Assembly: GCA_016713505.1 (NCBI GenBank)
Contig: JADJPA010000001.1
Span: forward strand, 992,001-1,056,000
Direction of reading: 5' to 3'
Length of the DNA: 64,000 nucleotides
Source of the DNA: Candidatus Competibacteraceae bacterium
GTDB taxonomy: Bacteria; Pseudomonadota; Gammaproteobacteria; Competibacterales; Competibacteraceae
Shown one piece after another: positions 11,924 through 20,458 of the stretch. How positions within the stretch are numbered: the first letter of the stretch is position 1; each line of letters begins with the position of its first letter. The position numbers and the translations under genes were made by a program. Under the pieces are notes generated by a model, which saw nothing but the letters and a program-made list of their open reading frames with translations, was not told the origin of the DNA and made no database searches.

Positions 11924-12778
11924 TCAGCTTTGCCCGACCATCTGGTCGCTGTCTTCCAGCATGATTTCCAGTTCGGCCAGCGGAACCTCCCCCAATCCCA
12001 GCATTTGTGCTTCAAGGGTGGCGGCCAGGGCGATCTGCGGGTCGCGGTGCAAGCCGATGCCGATCTTATCGCACGCTTGATCGTTCAGCCGCACGAAGGC
12101 CAACAAGCTATTGCTGGCATCATAGCTATCCTGATGATGGTCGCGCACCACCACGCAGTACTCGTCCGGTAGATTCCATTTTCTGGTCAGCAAGTAGCCC
12201 TGACCGGTGTGCATGTCGCTGTCCAGAATCTCCAAGATCAGACTTTCCAGTAACTCGAAGCCGATCGCGCCGGAAGCACGCAATTCCTCAATGATTTTCA
12301 AAAGCGCCAACTGGCCGATGTTATGCAAAAGTCCGGCCATGAAGGCGTTTTCCGCCTCACTGCGATACCCGCAACGCTCGGCGATCCATTTACAACCCAT
12401 CGCCGAGGCGAAGGCGTGCCGCCACAACTTGTCCTGATAGCCCAGGAATTCGCTGCTGGCTTTCTGGTAGCTTTGGTGCAGGGCGACGGTCAGGGCCAGA
12501 TGCGCGACCTGCTGGATTCCAAGCCGGATGATCGCCTTACGGATGGTGGTGATTTCCTGCAAGCCCTTGTAAAACGCCGCATTGGCGACTCGCAGGATCT
12601 GGCTGGCCAACACCTGATCTTCGACGATCATCCGCTCGAGGTCGGCGATTTTCGCGGTCTCGTCGTGCAGGGCCTGCTGGAGGCGCAGCGCGACCGGATT
12701 GAACACTGGCAGCTTGACCTCTTTAGACGCGATAAAGTTTACGATCAAGTCGTGCAGACACGGGTTGCCGGCGGTCAT
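11924..12778 (-). CDS. HDOD-domain protein
   Basis: A 284-residue protein made almost entirely of one HDOD domain, a relative of HD phosphohydrolases that usually lacks catalysis and works in signalling. Typical segments are LPVFNPVALRLQQALHDE, the segment ILRVANAAFYKGLQEITTIR, then KAIIRLGIQQVAHLAL, and AFMAGLLHNIGQLALLKI. The last block contains an LLHNIG in place of a catalytic HD pair. The start ATG overlaps the TGA of the upstream ATPase gene by four bases, so the two are translationally coupled. The pairing suggests regulation of, or by, the ATPase. No GGDEF or EAL domain is attached. Confidence 0.88.
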   Translation of the reverse strand: MTAGNPCLHDLIVNFIASKEVKLPVFNPVALRLQQALHDETAKIADLERMIVEDQVLASQILRVANAAFYKGLQEITTIRKAIIRLGIQQVAHLALTVALHQSYQKASSEFLGYQDKLWRHAFASAMGCKWIAERCGYRSEAENAFMAGLLHNIGQLALLKIIEELRASGAIGFELLESLILEILDSDMHTGQGYLLTRKWNLPDEYCVVVRDHHQDSYDASNSLLAFVRLNDQACDKIGIGLHRDPQIALAATLEAQMLGLGEVPLAELEIMLEDSDQMVGQS

Positions 12779-14847
12779 GGAATACCTATCAGGCGTTTGA
12801 TTTCGGCCAGAGGGCGGGGCTTGTCGAGACGGGGTAGGAAGCGAAACACCTCGGCCAGGGTGGTCTCGCCCCGCGCGGCCCTGGCCAGCCCGTCCTCCAA
12901 TAACGTGACCATGCCCGAGCTTTCCAGGCTGATGCGGCGGATTTCATGCGAGGTGCATTTTTGCAGGATGGCGTCCTTGACCTGAGTGTTGAGCACGAGC
13001 AATTCAAAAATACCGACGCGGCCGCGATAGCCGCTATGGCGGCACTCCGCGCAACCGCGCCCCTGTTTGAAAGCGATGCCTTCCATGTCCTGGCGTTTGT
13101 AGCCCAGACGCTGCAACTCCGTCGAATTGGGTTGGTAGGGTTCCGCGCAATGCGAACAAACCCGCCGCAACAGCCGCTGGGCCAGCACCGACACCACCGT
13201 CGAGGAAATCAAGAAGGTTTCGATGTCCATGTTCATCAACCGCAACAGGCCGCCGATGGTGTCTTCGGTATGAAAGGTGGTGAGCACCTTATGGCCGGTG
13301 AGCGCCGCTTGAATGGCCGCTTCCGCCGAATAGCGGTCGCGGATTTCGCCGAGCACGATCACGTCCGGGTCCTGGCGCATGACATAGGGCAGCGTGGTCT
13401 CGAAGGTGACGTCGATCTTGGGGTTGAGCGAGCATTGCGCGATGCCCTCGATCACGTATTCCACCGGATCTTCGACCGTGGTGATACAGCGGTCGATGCT
13501 GTTGAGATAGTTGACGCAGCTATAGAGGGTCGTGGTTTTTCCGGTGCCGGTCGGGCCGGTGATCATGACGATGCCGCTGGGCAAATCGAGCACATCGTCG
13601 TGGAACCGGCTCAAGGTCCGGGAGAACATCCCGATTTCATCGAGCGGCACCAGTTGAGCCCGGCGCAGCAGGCGCAAGACGATCTTTTCACCGTAGATGG
13701 TGACATAAACGGACACCCGAATATCGATCTGGCGGCCCGTTTTCGGGTCTTCGAAATCGATGTGGCCGTCCTGATGGTGACGCCGCTCGGCGATATCGGC
13801 TTTGGCCATGATCTTGATGCGGTTGATCAAGGTCGGCGCGATTTTTTTGTCGAGGGTTTGATAGACTCCCAGCACGCCGTCGCAGCGAAAGCGAACCCGG
13901 ATCTGATCCTTCATCGGTTCGATGTGGATATCGCTGGCTTGGGCCTGCATGGCATCGAGCAGCATGGTGTTGACCAATTCGACGACCCGGACGGCTTCGT
14001 CGGTTTGGACCGCGGGCGCCAGCACCGTCTGACTGTGGCGCTTGTAGCTTTCCAGCACTTCGCGGATGGTGCGCTTGCTGGTGATCAACGGCACCAGCTC
14101 CTGGCCGAACAAGCGCGCGGCGTCATCGCGAGCGCGCGGGTCGAGGGGGTCGGCGAAGGCGATCAGCACCCGGTTTTTCTCGGTGCGGACCGGAATGAAG
14201 TGGCGTTGCAGGAACCAGTTGGGATTGCCTTTTTCCAGCAACTTGCGATCCACGTCGCCCAGTTCGAGGGCGATTTGCGGAAAGCCCAATTGATCGGCGA
14301 GCACGTCGATCAGCTTGTTTTCCTCAATGAAATGATTTTCCAGCAGGATGTCGCCCAGTTTTTTACCGCTGCCGGATTCCCGCTGCAACGCCAGGGCGGC
14401 GCGCAAATCCTGTTCCCGCAGATAACCCAGCTCCACCAGCAACGCGCCGATCCGCACTGAAATCCGATGCTTGCGCAGGGTGTTGCGCTGCTGCTCCGGG
14501 CTGACGTAACCGATTTCGTTGAGAATGCTCAGCAGCGGTTTTTCGGTGATCAGCTTGGCCCGAACCCGGATGGCGTAGGCGAGCTGCTGCTGGGTGAGTA
14601 CCCCGTCCTCGACCAGAAATTTGGCGATTTCCAGGCCGCTGTCCGACGGGCGAGCGGACGTTGCCGTGGAAACCGTGGCAGCGGGCCGGTCGGACGCCTG
14701 TTGCGCGGAAGGGGTTGATGGCGCGGTATGGCTCGCGCCGGCAGCGCGAGCGGGGTCGGCGTCGCTGCCGGTTGCTTGATGTCGGTCGGGGCGTTCGGCC
14801 TGGGGTGGTGCCCCGTCCGAAGAGGTGGGCTGTGCTGGTGCGGACAT
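12775..14847 (-). CDS. GspE/PilB-family secretion ATPase with N-terminal MshEN domain
   Basis: A 690-residue hexameric-type ATPase of the type II secretion/type IV pilus extension class. Residues 1-60 are low-complexity (Pro, Ala, Ser, Thr). The next part matches MshEN, a c-di-GMP-binding module: RIGALLVELGYLREQDL, then LALQ, then KLGDILLENHFIEENKL. The catalytic core has Walker A GPTGTGKTTTLYS (Lys near residue 436), the Asp-box region TTVEDPVEY, Walker B VIVLGEIRD, and a zinc site with CSHC and CAEC. No secretin, pilin, platform protein or retraction ATPase is nearby, so the machine it powers must be encoded elsewhere. It is followed by, and overlaps, the HDOD gene. PilB, MshE and GspE are all possible assignments. 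Confidence 0.9.
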   Translation of the reverse strand: MSAPAQPTSSDGAPPQAERPDRHQATGSDADPARAAGASHTAPSTPSAQQASDRPAATVSTATSARPSDSGLEIAKFLVEDGVLTQQQLAYAIRVRAKLITEKPLLSILNEIGYVSPEQQRNTLRKHRISVRIGALLVELGYLREQDLRAALALQRESGSGKKLGDILLENHFIEENKLIDVLADQLGFPQIALELGDVDRKLLEKGNPNWFLQRHFIPVRTEKNRVLIAFADPLDPRARDDAARLFGQELVPLITSKRTIREVLESYKRHSQTVLAPAVQTDEAVRVVELVNTMLLDAMQAQASDIHIEPMKDQIRVRFRCDGVLGVYQTLDKKIAPTLINRIKIMAKADIAERRHHQDGHIDFEDPKTGRQIDIRVSVYVTIYGEKIVLRLLRRAQLVPLDEIGMFSRTLSRFHDDVLDLPSGIVMITGPTGTGKTTTLYSCVNYLNSIDRCITTVEDPVEYVIEGIAQCSLNPKIDVTFETTLPYVMRQDPDVIVLGEIRDRYSAEAAIQAALTGHKVLTTFHTEDTIGGLLRLMNMDIETFLISSTVVSVLAQRLLRRVCSHCAEPYQPNSTELQRLGYKRQDMEGIAFKQGRGCAECRHSGYRGRVGIFELLVLNTQVKDAILQKCTSHEIRRISLESSGMVTLLEDGLARAARGETTLAEVFRFLPRLDKPRPLAEIKRLIGIP

Positions 14848-14909
14848 GGGGTCTCTAGTCCCTTAGCAAGGCTTTAAGACGCTCGTGTTGCCGGCCGCCG
14901 GTTCACGCT

Positions 14910-16706
14910 TTAGAACTGATCTTCGGTCAGCGCAAGCATCGAAACACCTCCGTTCTTGATCGAAGTGCGCAAGGCGTCGACCTTGGGCAGCAGATGTTCG
15001 GCATAAAACCGGGCGGTGACCAGCTTGGCTTCGTAAAAGGAGGCATCTTGGCCGTGTTTGAGCTTCTGTTGGGCGATGTTTGCGGAGCGAGCCAACTGCC
15101 AGCCGCCGCAAACAAAACCGGCCAACATCAGATAATCGACCGAAACCGCCATCACCTCTTCGGCGGCGTGGGTTTCCAGCATCCAGTCGGTGGCGTCAGC
15201 CAGCGCGGTCACGCCGGCGCGCAGCCCGGCGCGGATCGCGGCCAGATCGTCGCCCGGTTGTTGGCTGAGTTCGTCGACGGTGGTCTCGATCTCGGCGATC
15301 AGCGCTCGCATCGTCGCGCCTCGGTCCATGTTCAATTTGCGCCCCGCCAGATCGGCGGCCTGGATGCCGGTGGTGCCTTCATAGATGGTGGTGATGCGGG
15401 AATCGCGCAAGTGCTGGCAGGTGCCGGTTTCCTCGATGAAACCCATGCCACCGTGAATTTGTACGCCCAGCGAAGCGACTTCGATTCCAGTCTCGCTCAA
15501 CCAACCCTTGACCACGGGAATCAACAAATCCACCCGCGCCTGCTGGTGGCGGCGGATGTCCGGGTCGGGGTGGTGGCGCGCCAGATCCAGATACTGGGCG
15601 ACCGCGTAGGCTAGGGCTCGCATCGCCTCGTTCGAGGCTTTCATGGCCATCAGCATCCGCCGCACGTCGGGATGGTGGATGATGGTGACCCGGCCGCCGC
15701 TCTTGACGCCGACCGGCCGGCCCTGCACCCGGTCCTTGGCGTATTCGCGGGCGGCCTGATAGGCGCGCTCGCCGATGGCCAGTCCTTGCAGGCCGACCTT
15801 GAAGCGCGCCTCGTTCATCATGATGAACATGTAGGCCAAGCCCTTGTTTTCCTCGCCGATCAGATAGCCGATCGCGCCGTCTTTATCGCCGAAAGCCATC
15901 ACGCAGGTCGGGCTGGCGTGAATGCCCATTTTGTGTTCGAGCGAAACGGCGTGCACATCGTTGCGCGCGCCGAGCGAGCCGTCGGGGTTGACCAGGAATT
16001 TGGGCACGATGAACAGCGAAATGCCCTTGACCCCTTCTGGAGCGTCGGGGGTACGGGCCAGCACCAGATGGATGGTGTTGGCCGTCATGTTGTGCTCGCC
16101 CCAGGTGATGAAGATTTTCTGGCCGAAAATCCGGTAATGATCGCCTTCGGGCACCGCGCGGGCGCGCACCGCTGACAGATCGGAACCGGCTTGCGATTCG
16201 GTCAGGTTCATGGTGCCGGTCCACTCGCCGCTGGTCATCTTCGGCAGAAAAGTGGCTTTTTGTTGGTCCGAGCCGACGTGGCTGATCGCCTCGATCGCGC
16301 CGGAGGTCAGCAGCGGACACAGCGCGAAGGACATGTTGGCGGAATTCCACATTTCCTCGGTGGCGGTGTTCAAAAGCTCCGGCAAACCCTGGCCGCCGTA
16401 TTCGACCGGGCAGCCGATGCCGTTCCAGCCGCCCTCGATGAATTTTTGATAGGCTCCGGCGAAGCCGTCGGCCGGCACGACGCCCTCCGGGCCGATCTTG
16501 ACGCCTTGCACGTCGCCGGAATGGTTGAGCGGGGCCAGCACCCCGGAGGCCAGCTTGGCCGCTTCTTCCAAAACGGCTTCGGTCAGTTCCGGGCCGACGT
16601 CCTGGTCGGCGTAAACCGGCAAGGCGGCGACTTCGGCCAAGCCGGCCACTTCGTTGATGACGAACTGCATGTCGCGGGTCGGAGCGGAATAGGCGGTCAC
16701 GGACAT
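14910..16706 (-). CDS. Acyl-CoA dehydrogenase, large C-terminal-extension type
   Basis: A 598-residue FAD enzyme that introduces the alpha,beta double bond into an acyl-CoA and passes electrons to ETF. The start ATG at 16706 has AGGAGA just upstream. FAD and substrate regions show MNLTESQAGSDLSAVRARAV and FITWGEHNM. The catalytic base is the Glu of ITTIYEGTTGIQAADLAGRK. The extra C-terminal domain (about residues 470-598) and the length place it with proteins often labelled 3-methylmercaptopropionyl-CoA dehydrogenase (DmdC) or long-chain acyl-CoA dehydrogenase; specificity cannot be read from sequence. The etfA-etfB pair lies directly upstream in the same orientation, so they probably form one electron-transfer operon. 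Confidence 0.92.
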   Translation of the reverse strand: MSVTAYSAPTRDMQFVINEVAGLAEVAALPVYADQDVGPELTEAVLEEAAKLASGVLAPLNHSGDVQGVKIGPEGVVPADGFAGAYQKFIEGGWNGIGCPVEYGGQGLPELLNTATEEMWNSANMSFALCPLLTSGAIEAISHVGSDQQKATFLPKMTSGEWTGTMNLTESQAGSDLSAVRARAVPEGDHYRIFGQKIFITWGEHNMTANTIHLVLARTPDAPEGVKGISLFIVPKFLVNPDGSLGARNDVHAVSLEHKMGIHASPTCVMAFGDKDGAIGYLIGEENKGLAYMFIMMNEARFKVGLQGLAIGERAYQAAREYAKDRVQGRPVGVKSGGRVTIIHHPDVRRMLMAMKASNEAMRALAYAVAQYLDLARHHPDPDIRRHQQARVDLLIPVVKGWLSETGIEVASLGVQIHGGMGFIEETGTCQHLRDSRITTIYEGTTGIQAADLAGRKLNMDRGATMRALIAEIETTVDELSQQPGDDLAAIRAGLRAGVTALADATDWMLETHAAEEVMAVSVDYLMLAGFVCGGWQLARSANIAQQKLKHGQDASFYEAKLVTARFYAEHLLPKVDALRTSIKNGGVSMLALTEDQF

Positions 16707-16818
16707 CTCCTGGAAAGGCGCGCACTACGAGGTCAAGGCGCGCGGCGCCTCGCGCGCGTCCGACCCTCAAGGCGCGAGTCGTGGCGCGGCGGGCGGCGCG
16801 GAGTCAACAGCGAAACGG

Positions 16819-17769
16819 TCAGCCGGCGGCTTTTAATTTGTCCAGCTCCTGGGCCATTTCGGGCATGGCGACGAACAAATCGGCGACCAGGCCGTAATCG
16901 GCCACCTGAAAGATCGGCGCTTCCTCGTCCTTGTTGATCGCGGCGATCACCTTGCTGTCTTTCATGCCGGCCAAATGCTGGATCGCGCCGGAAATGCCGA
17001 CGGCGATGTACAGCTCGGGCGCGACCACTTTGCCGGTCTGGCCGACCTGATAGTCGTTGGGGACGAAGCCGGCGTCCACGGCCGCGCGGGAGGCGCCCAC
17101 CGCCGCGCCGAGCTTGTCGGCGACCGCTTCCAGCAGCTTGAAGTTCTCGCCGTTGCCCATGCCGCGCCCGCCGGAAACGATGATCTTGGCGGCGGTCAAT
17201 TCCGGCCGATCGGATTTGGTCAGCTGCTGGCCGACGAAACTCGATAGCCCGGCATCGGCGGCGGCGGTGACGGTTTCGACGGCGGCCGAACCGCCCGCGG
17301 CGGCGGCGGCCGGAAAGGCGGTGCCGCGTACGGTGATGGCCTTGACCGCGTCCCTGGATTGCACCGTGGCCAGCACGTTGCCGGCATAGATCGGCCGCAC
17401 GAAGGTATCGGCGCTTTCCACCTTGATGATGTCGGAGATTTGCGCCACGTCCAATAAGGCGGCCACCCGCGGCATGACGTTCTTGCCGGCGGCGGTGGCG
17501 GGGGCGAGGATGTGGCTGTGACCGCCGGCGAGGCCGACCACCAGCGCGGCCACGTTTTCGGCCAACTGGTTGGCGTAATGGGGCGCGTCGGCGTGCAGCA
17601 CTTTCTTGACGCCGGCGACCTTGGCGGCGGCCTGGGCGACCGCGCCGCAGTTGTGGCCGGCCACCAGGACAGCGATATCGCCGCCGAGTTGCGAAGCGGC
17701 GGTGACGGTGTTCAGGGTTGCCGCCTTGAGCGCGGCGTTATCGTGTTCGGCGATGACCAGGATGCTCAT
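16819..17769 (-). CDS. etfA: Electron transfer flavoprotein, alpha subunit
   Basis: The 316-residue alpha subunit of ETF carries the FAD that accepts electrons from acyl-CoA dehydrogenases and passes them to ETF-quinone oxidoreductase. The C-terminal FAD domain is plain: SGGRGMGNGENFKLLE, GASRAAVDAGFVPNDYQVGQ, the segment YIAVGISGAIQHLAGM and INKDEEAPIFQVADYGLV. It starts 18 bases after the etfB stop, in the usual etfB-etfA order, and the acyl-CoA dehydrogenase follows 112 bases later. Confidence 0.97.
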   Translation of the reverse strand: MSILVIAEHDNAALKAATLNTVTAASQLGGDIAVLVAGHNCGAVAQAAAKVAGVKKVLHADAPHYANQLAENVAALVVGLAGGHSHILAPATAAGKNVMPRVAALLDVAQISDIIKVESADTFVRPIYAGNVLATVQSRDAVKAITVRGTAFPAAAAAGGSAAVETVTAAADAGLSSFVGQQLTKSDRPELTAAKIIVSGGRGMGNGENFKLLEAVADKLGAAVGASRAAVDAGFVPNDYQVGQTGKVVAPELYIAVGISGAIQHLAGMKDSKVIAAINKDEEAPIFQVADYGLVADLFVAMPEMAQELDKLKAAG

Positions 17770-17787
17770 GGTGCGGTATCCGTGACG

Positions 17788-18537
17788 TTAGATGACGTGG
17801 GCTTCTTTGTGCAGTTTGTCGACCAAGGCGGCGACGGTGTCGACCTTGATGCCGGCTTGGCGCTTGGGGGGTTCTTGCACTTTCAACGTGGTCAGACGCG
17901 GGGCGACATCCACACCCAGATCGGCGGGCTTGAGCGTATCCAGCGGTTTTTTCTTCGCTTTCATGATGTTGGGCAACTTGACGAAACGCGGCTCGTTCAA
18001 GCGCAGGTCGGTGGTGACCACCGCTGGCAGTTTCAGCGCCACGGTTTCCAGGCCGCCGTCGACCTCGCGGGTGACGTTGGTTGTGCCGGCGTCGACCTCG
18101 ACCTTGGAGGCGAAGGTGCCTTGCGCCCAACCCAACAAGGCCGCCAACATCTGACCGGTCTGATTGGCGTCGTCGTCGATGGCTTGCTTGCCCAGGATCA
18201 CCAGATCGGGTTGTTCTTTATCGACCACGGCCTTGAGCAGCTTGGCGACCGCCAGCGGTTGCAGTTCGGCGTCGGTTTCCACCAGAATACCCCGGTCGGC
18301 GCCCATGGCCAATGCGGTTCTGAGGGTATCCTGACAAGCGGCTACGCCTAAAGAAACCGCCACGATTTCCTGGGCTTTGCCCGCTTCCTGCAAGCGTACG
18401 GCTTCTTCCACGGCGATCTCGTCGAACGGGTTCATGGCCATTTTGACGTTGGCGGTTTCCACGCCGGAACCATCGGCTTTTGCTCGAACCTTGACGTTGT
18501 AGTCAACGACCCGTTTTACGGCGACTAGTATTTTCAT
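17788..18537 (-). CDS. etfB: Electron transfer flavoprotein, beta subunit
   Basis: The 249-residue beta subunit. MKILVAVKRVVDYNVKVR is the standard N-terminus, NPFDEIAVEEAVRL and SLGVAACQDTLRTALAMGAD are conserved, and AIDDDANQTGQM belongs to the AMP-binding loop. It starts the leftward etfB-etfA-acyl-CoA dehydrogenase run. A TATAAT on the minus strand at 18709-18714, without a good -35, is a possible promoter element. Confidence 0.97.
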   Translation of the reverse strand: MKILVAVKRVVDYNVKVRAKADGSGVETANVKMAMNPFDEIAVEEAVRLQEAGKAQEIVAVSLGVAACQDTLRTALAMGADRGILVETDAELQPLAVAKLLKAVVDKEQPDLVILGKQAIDDDANQTGQMLAALLGWAQGTFASKVEVDAGTTNVTREVDGGLETVALKLPAVVTTDLRLNEPRFVKLPNIMKAKKKPLDTLKPADLGVDVAPRLTTLKVQEPPKRQAGIKVDTVAALVDKLHKEAHVI

Positions 18538-18852
18538 TGTTCACCTTTGCATGGGAGTGGTCGCGTATTGAAATGCATTGTCAGCGTGCGCCGGGAGGCA
18601 ACGATTGCCCGGTCTTGCGCCCTCAGTATATTACAGGCTGGGCGATTCAGCCTGCGGCGAGGGAACGGGACGGTGGCTTCTGGACGAGACCGGCTCCCGA
18701 TCCGCTCGATTATACTTGGTCAAGTTATGGTATTTAGTCCCTATCGGTGATGCAATTCATTTATCGATGCCGCTGGCGAACCCGCGCCGTTTGCTCGGAG
18801 GGGGGATTTCAGGCGTCCGACACGCTTCATAATGGTTTGAGGAGGGAACGTG
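18538..18852. other. Divergent promoter region between etfB and the reductase gene
   Basis: No gene is visible. The region separates two divergent operons of acyl-CoA metabolism. On the minus strand a perfect -10 (TATAAT, 18709-18714) points to etfB but lacks a clear -35. On the plus strand GGAGG at 18841-18845 is the ribosome-binding site of the next gene. Confidence 0.5.
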
Positions 18853-19854
18853 ATGATTGGTGCAGCGACTTTCAAGGCGCTGGTGCTGAACCAGCAAGGG
18901 GGTCGGACCGTGGCCGAGCTGACCACGTTGCGCGATGCCGACCTCCCGCCCGAAGAAGTATTGGTCGCCGTGGATTACTCCTCGCTCAATTATAAGGACG
19001 GTCTTGCGGTGACCGGCAAGGGCAAGATCGTGCGCCGGTTTCCGCTGGTGCCCGGCATCGATCTGGCCGGGACGGTGCTGGAGTCGGCGGCGCCGGCTTA
19101 TCGGCCGGGCGATCGGGTGGTGCTGACCGGCTGGGGAGTGGGCGAAAGCTACTGGGGCGGTTATGCGCAGCGGGCGCGGGTCAGACCGGAGTGGCTGGTG
19201 CCGCTGCCCGAGCGGCTGGACAGCCGCCGGGCCATGGCCATCGGCACGGCGGGTTTTACCGCCATGTTGTCGGTGCTGGCTTTGGAGCAGGCCGGCATCA
19301 ATCCTGATAAGAATAAACCCGTGCTGGTGACTGGCGCCAGCGGCGGCGTCGGCAGCGTGGCGGTGGCGCTCTTGTCGCACTTGGGCTATCGGGTCGCCGC
19401 GCTGACGGGCCGTCCAGAAAATGAAGCCTTCTTGCACGAAATGGGCGCGGATGAGGTGATCGGCCGCCAGCAAATGGATCAATCGTGCCGGCCGCTGGAA
19501 ACCCAGCGCTGGTCCGGGGTCATCGATACAGTGGGTGGTCGGATCTTGGCGCGCGCGCTGGCGGAAACCGATTGCGGCGGCGCGGTGGCCGCCTGCGGCT
19601 TGGCGGGCGGCGTCGAGCTGTCCACCACCGTCATGCCGTTCATCCTGCGCGGGGTGAAATTGCTCGGGGTCGATTCGGTGTTGTGTCCGCCCGAACCGCG
19701 CCGCAAGGCCTGGAAACGGCTGGCGCGCGATCTGCCTGGGGCGACGCTGGATCGTGCGACCCAAGTGGTGGCGCTGGCGGAAGTGCCCCGCTTGGCGGAA
19801 GCGATCATGGCCGGCCAAGTACGGGGACGGGTGGTGGTCGATCCGAACGCCTGA
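18853..19854 (+). CDS. Acrylyl-CoA reductase-like MDR oxidoreductase (AcuI/YhdH family)
   Basis: A zinc-free medium-chain dehydrogenase/reductase of 333 residues. GGAGGG at 18841 sits seven bases from ATG 18853, which I prefer over GTG 18850. SSLNYKDGLAVTGKGKIVRR and FPLVPGIDLAGTVLES are hallmarks of the YhdH/AcuI subfamily, and VTGASGGVGSVAVALL is the NADPH-binding loop. AcuI members reduce acrylyl-CoA to propionyl-CoA with NADPH, in DMSP and 3-hydroxypropionate metabolism or as detoxification. The MaoC gene follows in the same direction, and the divergent genes encode an acyl-CoA dehydrogenase with ETF. Confidence 0.88.
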   Translation: MIGAATFKALVLNQQGGRTVAELTTLRDADLPPEEVLVAVDYSSLNYKDGLAVTGKGKIVRRFPLVPGIDLAGTVLESAAPAYRPGDRVVLTGWGVGESYWGGYAQRARVRPEWLVPLPERLDSRRAMAIGTAGFTAMLSVLALEQAGINPDKNKPVLVTGASGGVGSVAVALLSHLGYRVAALTGRPENEAFLHEMGADEVIGRQQMDQSCRPLETQRWSGVIDTVGGRILARALAETDCGGAVAACGLAGGVELSTTVMPFILRGVKLLGVDSVLCPPEPRRKAWKRLARDLPGATLDRATQVVALAEVPRLAEAIMAGQVRGRVVVDPNA

Positions 19855-19952
19855 AGCTTGCGGCGGTATTTCCCACTACAGCGCTCGGTCGTGTAGGCTA
19901 TCTGGCACTCGCGTTCAGCAGCGGCTTTAGACCACCTCAACCGGAGAAAGGC

Positions 19953-20408
19953 ATGTACTCGACGCACGAAGGCCACAACGACAGCATTCATGGGTATTAT
20001 CTGGAAGATTTGAAGGTCGGTATGAGCGCGTCTCACGCCAAGACCGTCACCGAAACCGACGTGGTGATGTTCGCCGGCCTGACCGGCGACAACAATCCCG
20101 TCCATTGCAATGAGGAATTCGCCGCGCAGACGCGCTTCAAGGGCCGCATCGCGCACGGCATGTTCTGCGCCGGCCTGATTTCCTGCGTGGCGGGCACTCG
20201 CTTGCCCGGACCGGGCGCGGTGTACGTGGACCAACAGTTGCGTTTCACGGCCCCGGTGCGGATCGGCGATACCGTCACCGCCGTTTGTACGATCCAGGAC
20301 ATCAATTCGGAGCGGCGGCGGGTGGTGATGAAGACGGTCTGCACCGTCCAGGACCACGTCGTGGTCGAGGGCAGCGCGACCTTTTTGGTGAGCCGCCGCG
20401 CTTCTTGA
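19953..20408 (+). CDS. MaoC-family enoyl-CoA hydratase
   Basis: A 151-residue single hot-dog-fold protein. The hydratase-2 motif is visible in FAGLTGDNNPVHCNEEFA, with the Asp and His of D-x4-H that act in (R)-specific hydration of trans-2-enoyl-CoA. GRIAHGMFCAGLISCVAG continues the motif. The start ATG 19953 follows a GGAGAAAGG. Such PhaJ-like enzymes link beta-oxidation to (R)-3-hydroxyacyl-CoA, often for polyhydroxyalkanoate; no PHA genes are visible here, so that role is open. It lies 98 bases after the reductase gene and converges with the kinase gene. Confidence 0.88.
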   Translation: MYSTHEGHNDSIHGYYLEDLKVGMSASHAKTVTETDVVMFAGLTGDNNPVHCNEEFAAQTRFKGRIAHGMFCAGLISCVAGTRLPGPGAVYVDQQLRFTAPVRIGDTVTAVCTIQDINSERRRVVMKTVCTVQDHVVVEGSATFLVSRRAS

Positions 20409-20441
20409 GCCAGCTCGGCGAGCGGCTCGATCCGTCGGCCC

Positions 20442-20458
20442 GAGCGTCGCCGACGCTC
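20442..20458. repeat. Stem-loop GAGCGTC / GACGCTC between convergent genes
   Basis: Seven-base perfect arms with a three-base loop lie between the MaoC stop and the kinase stop and overlap the latter by two bases. There is no T-run, so it is at best a weak bidirectional end hairpin. Confidence 0.35.

Noticed and set aside
12946..14460. A 504-residue open frame antisense to the GspE-type ATPase
   Set aside because: No motifs or ribosome-binding site; explained by third-position GC of the real gene.
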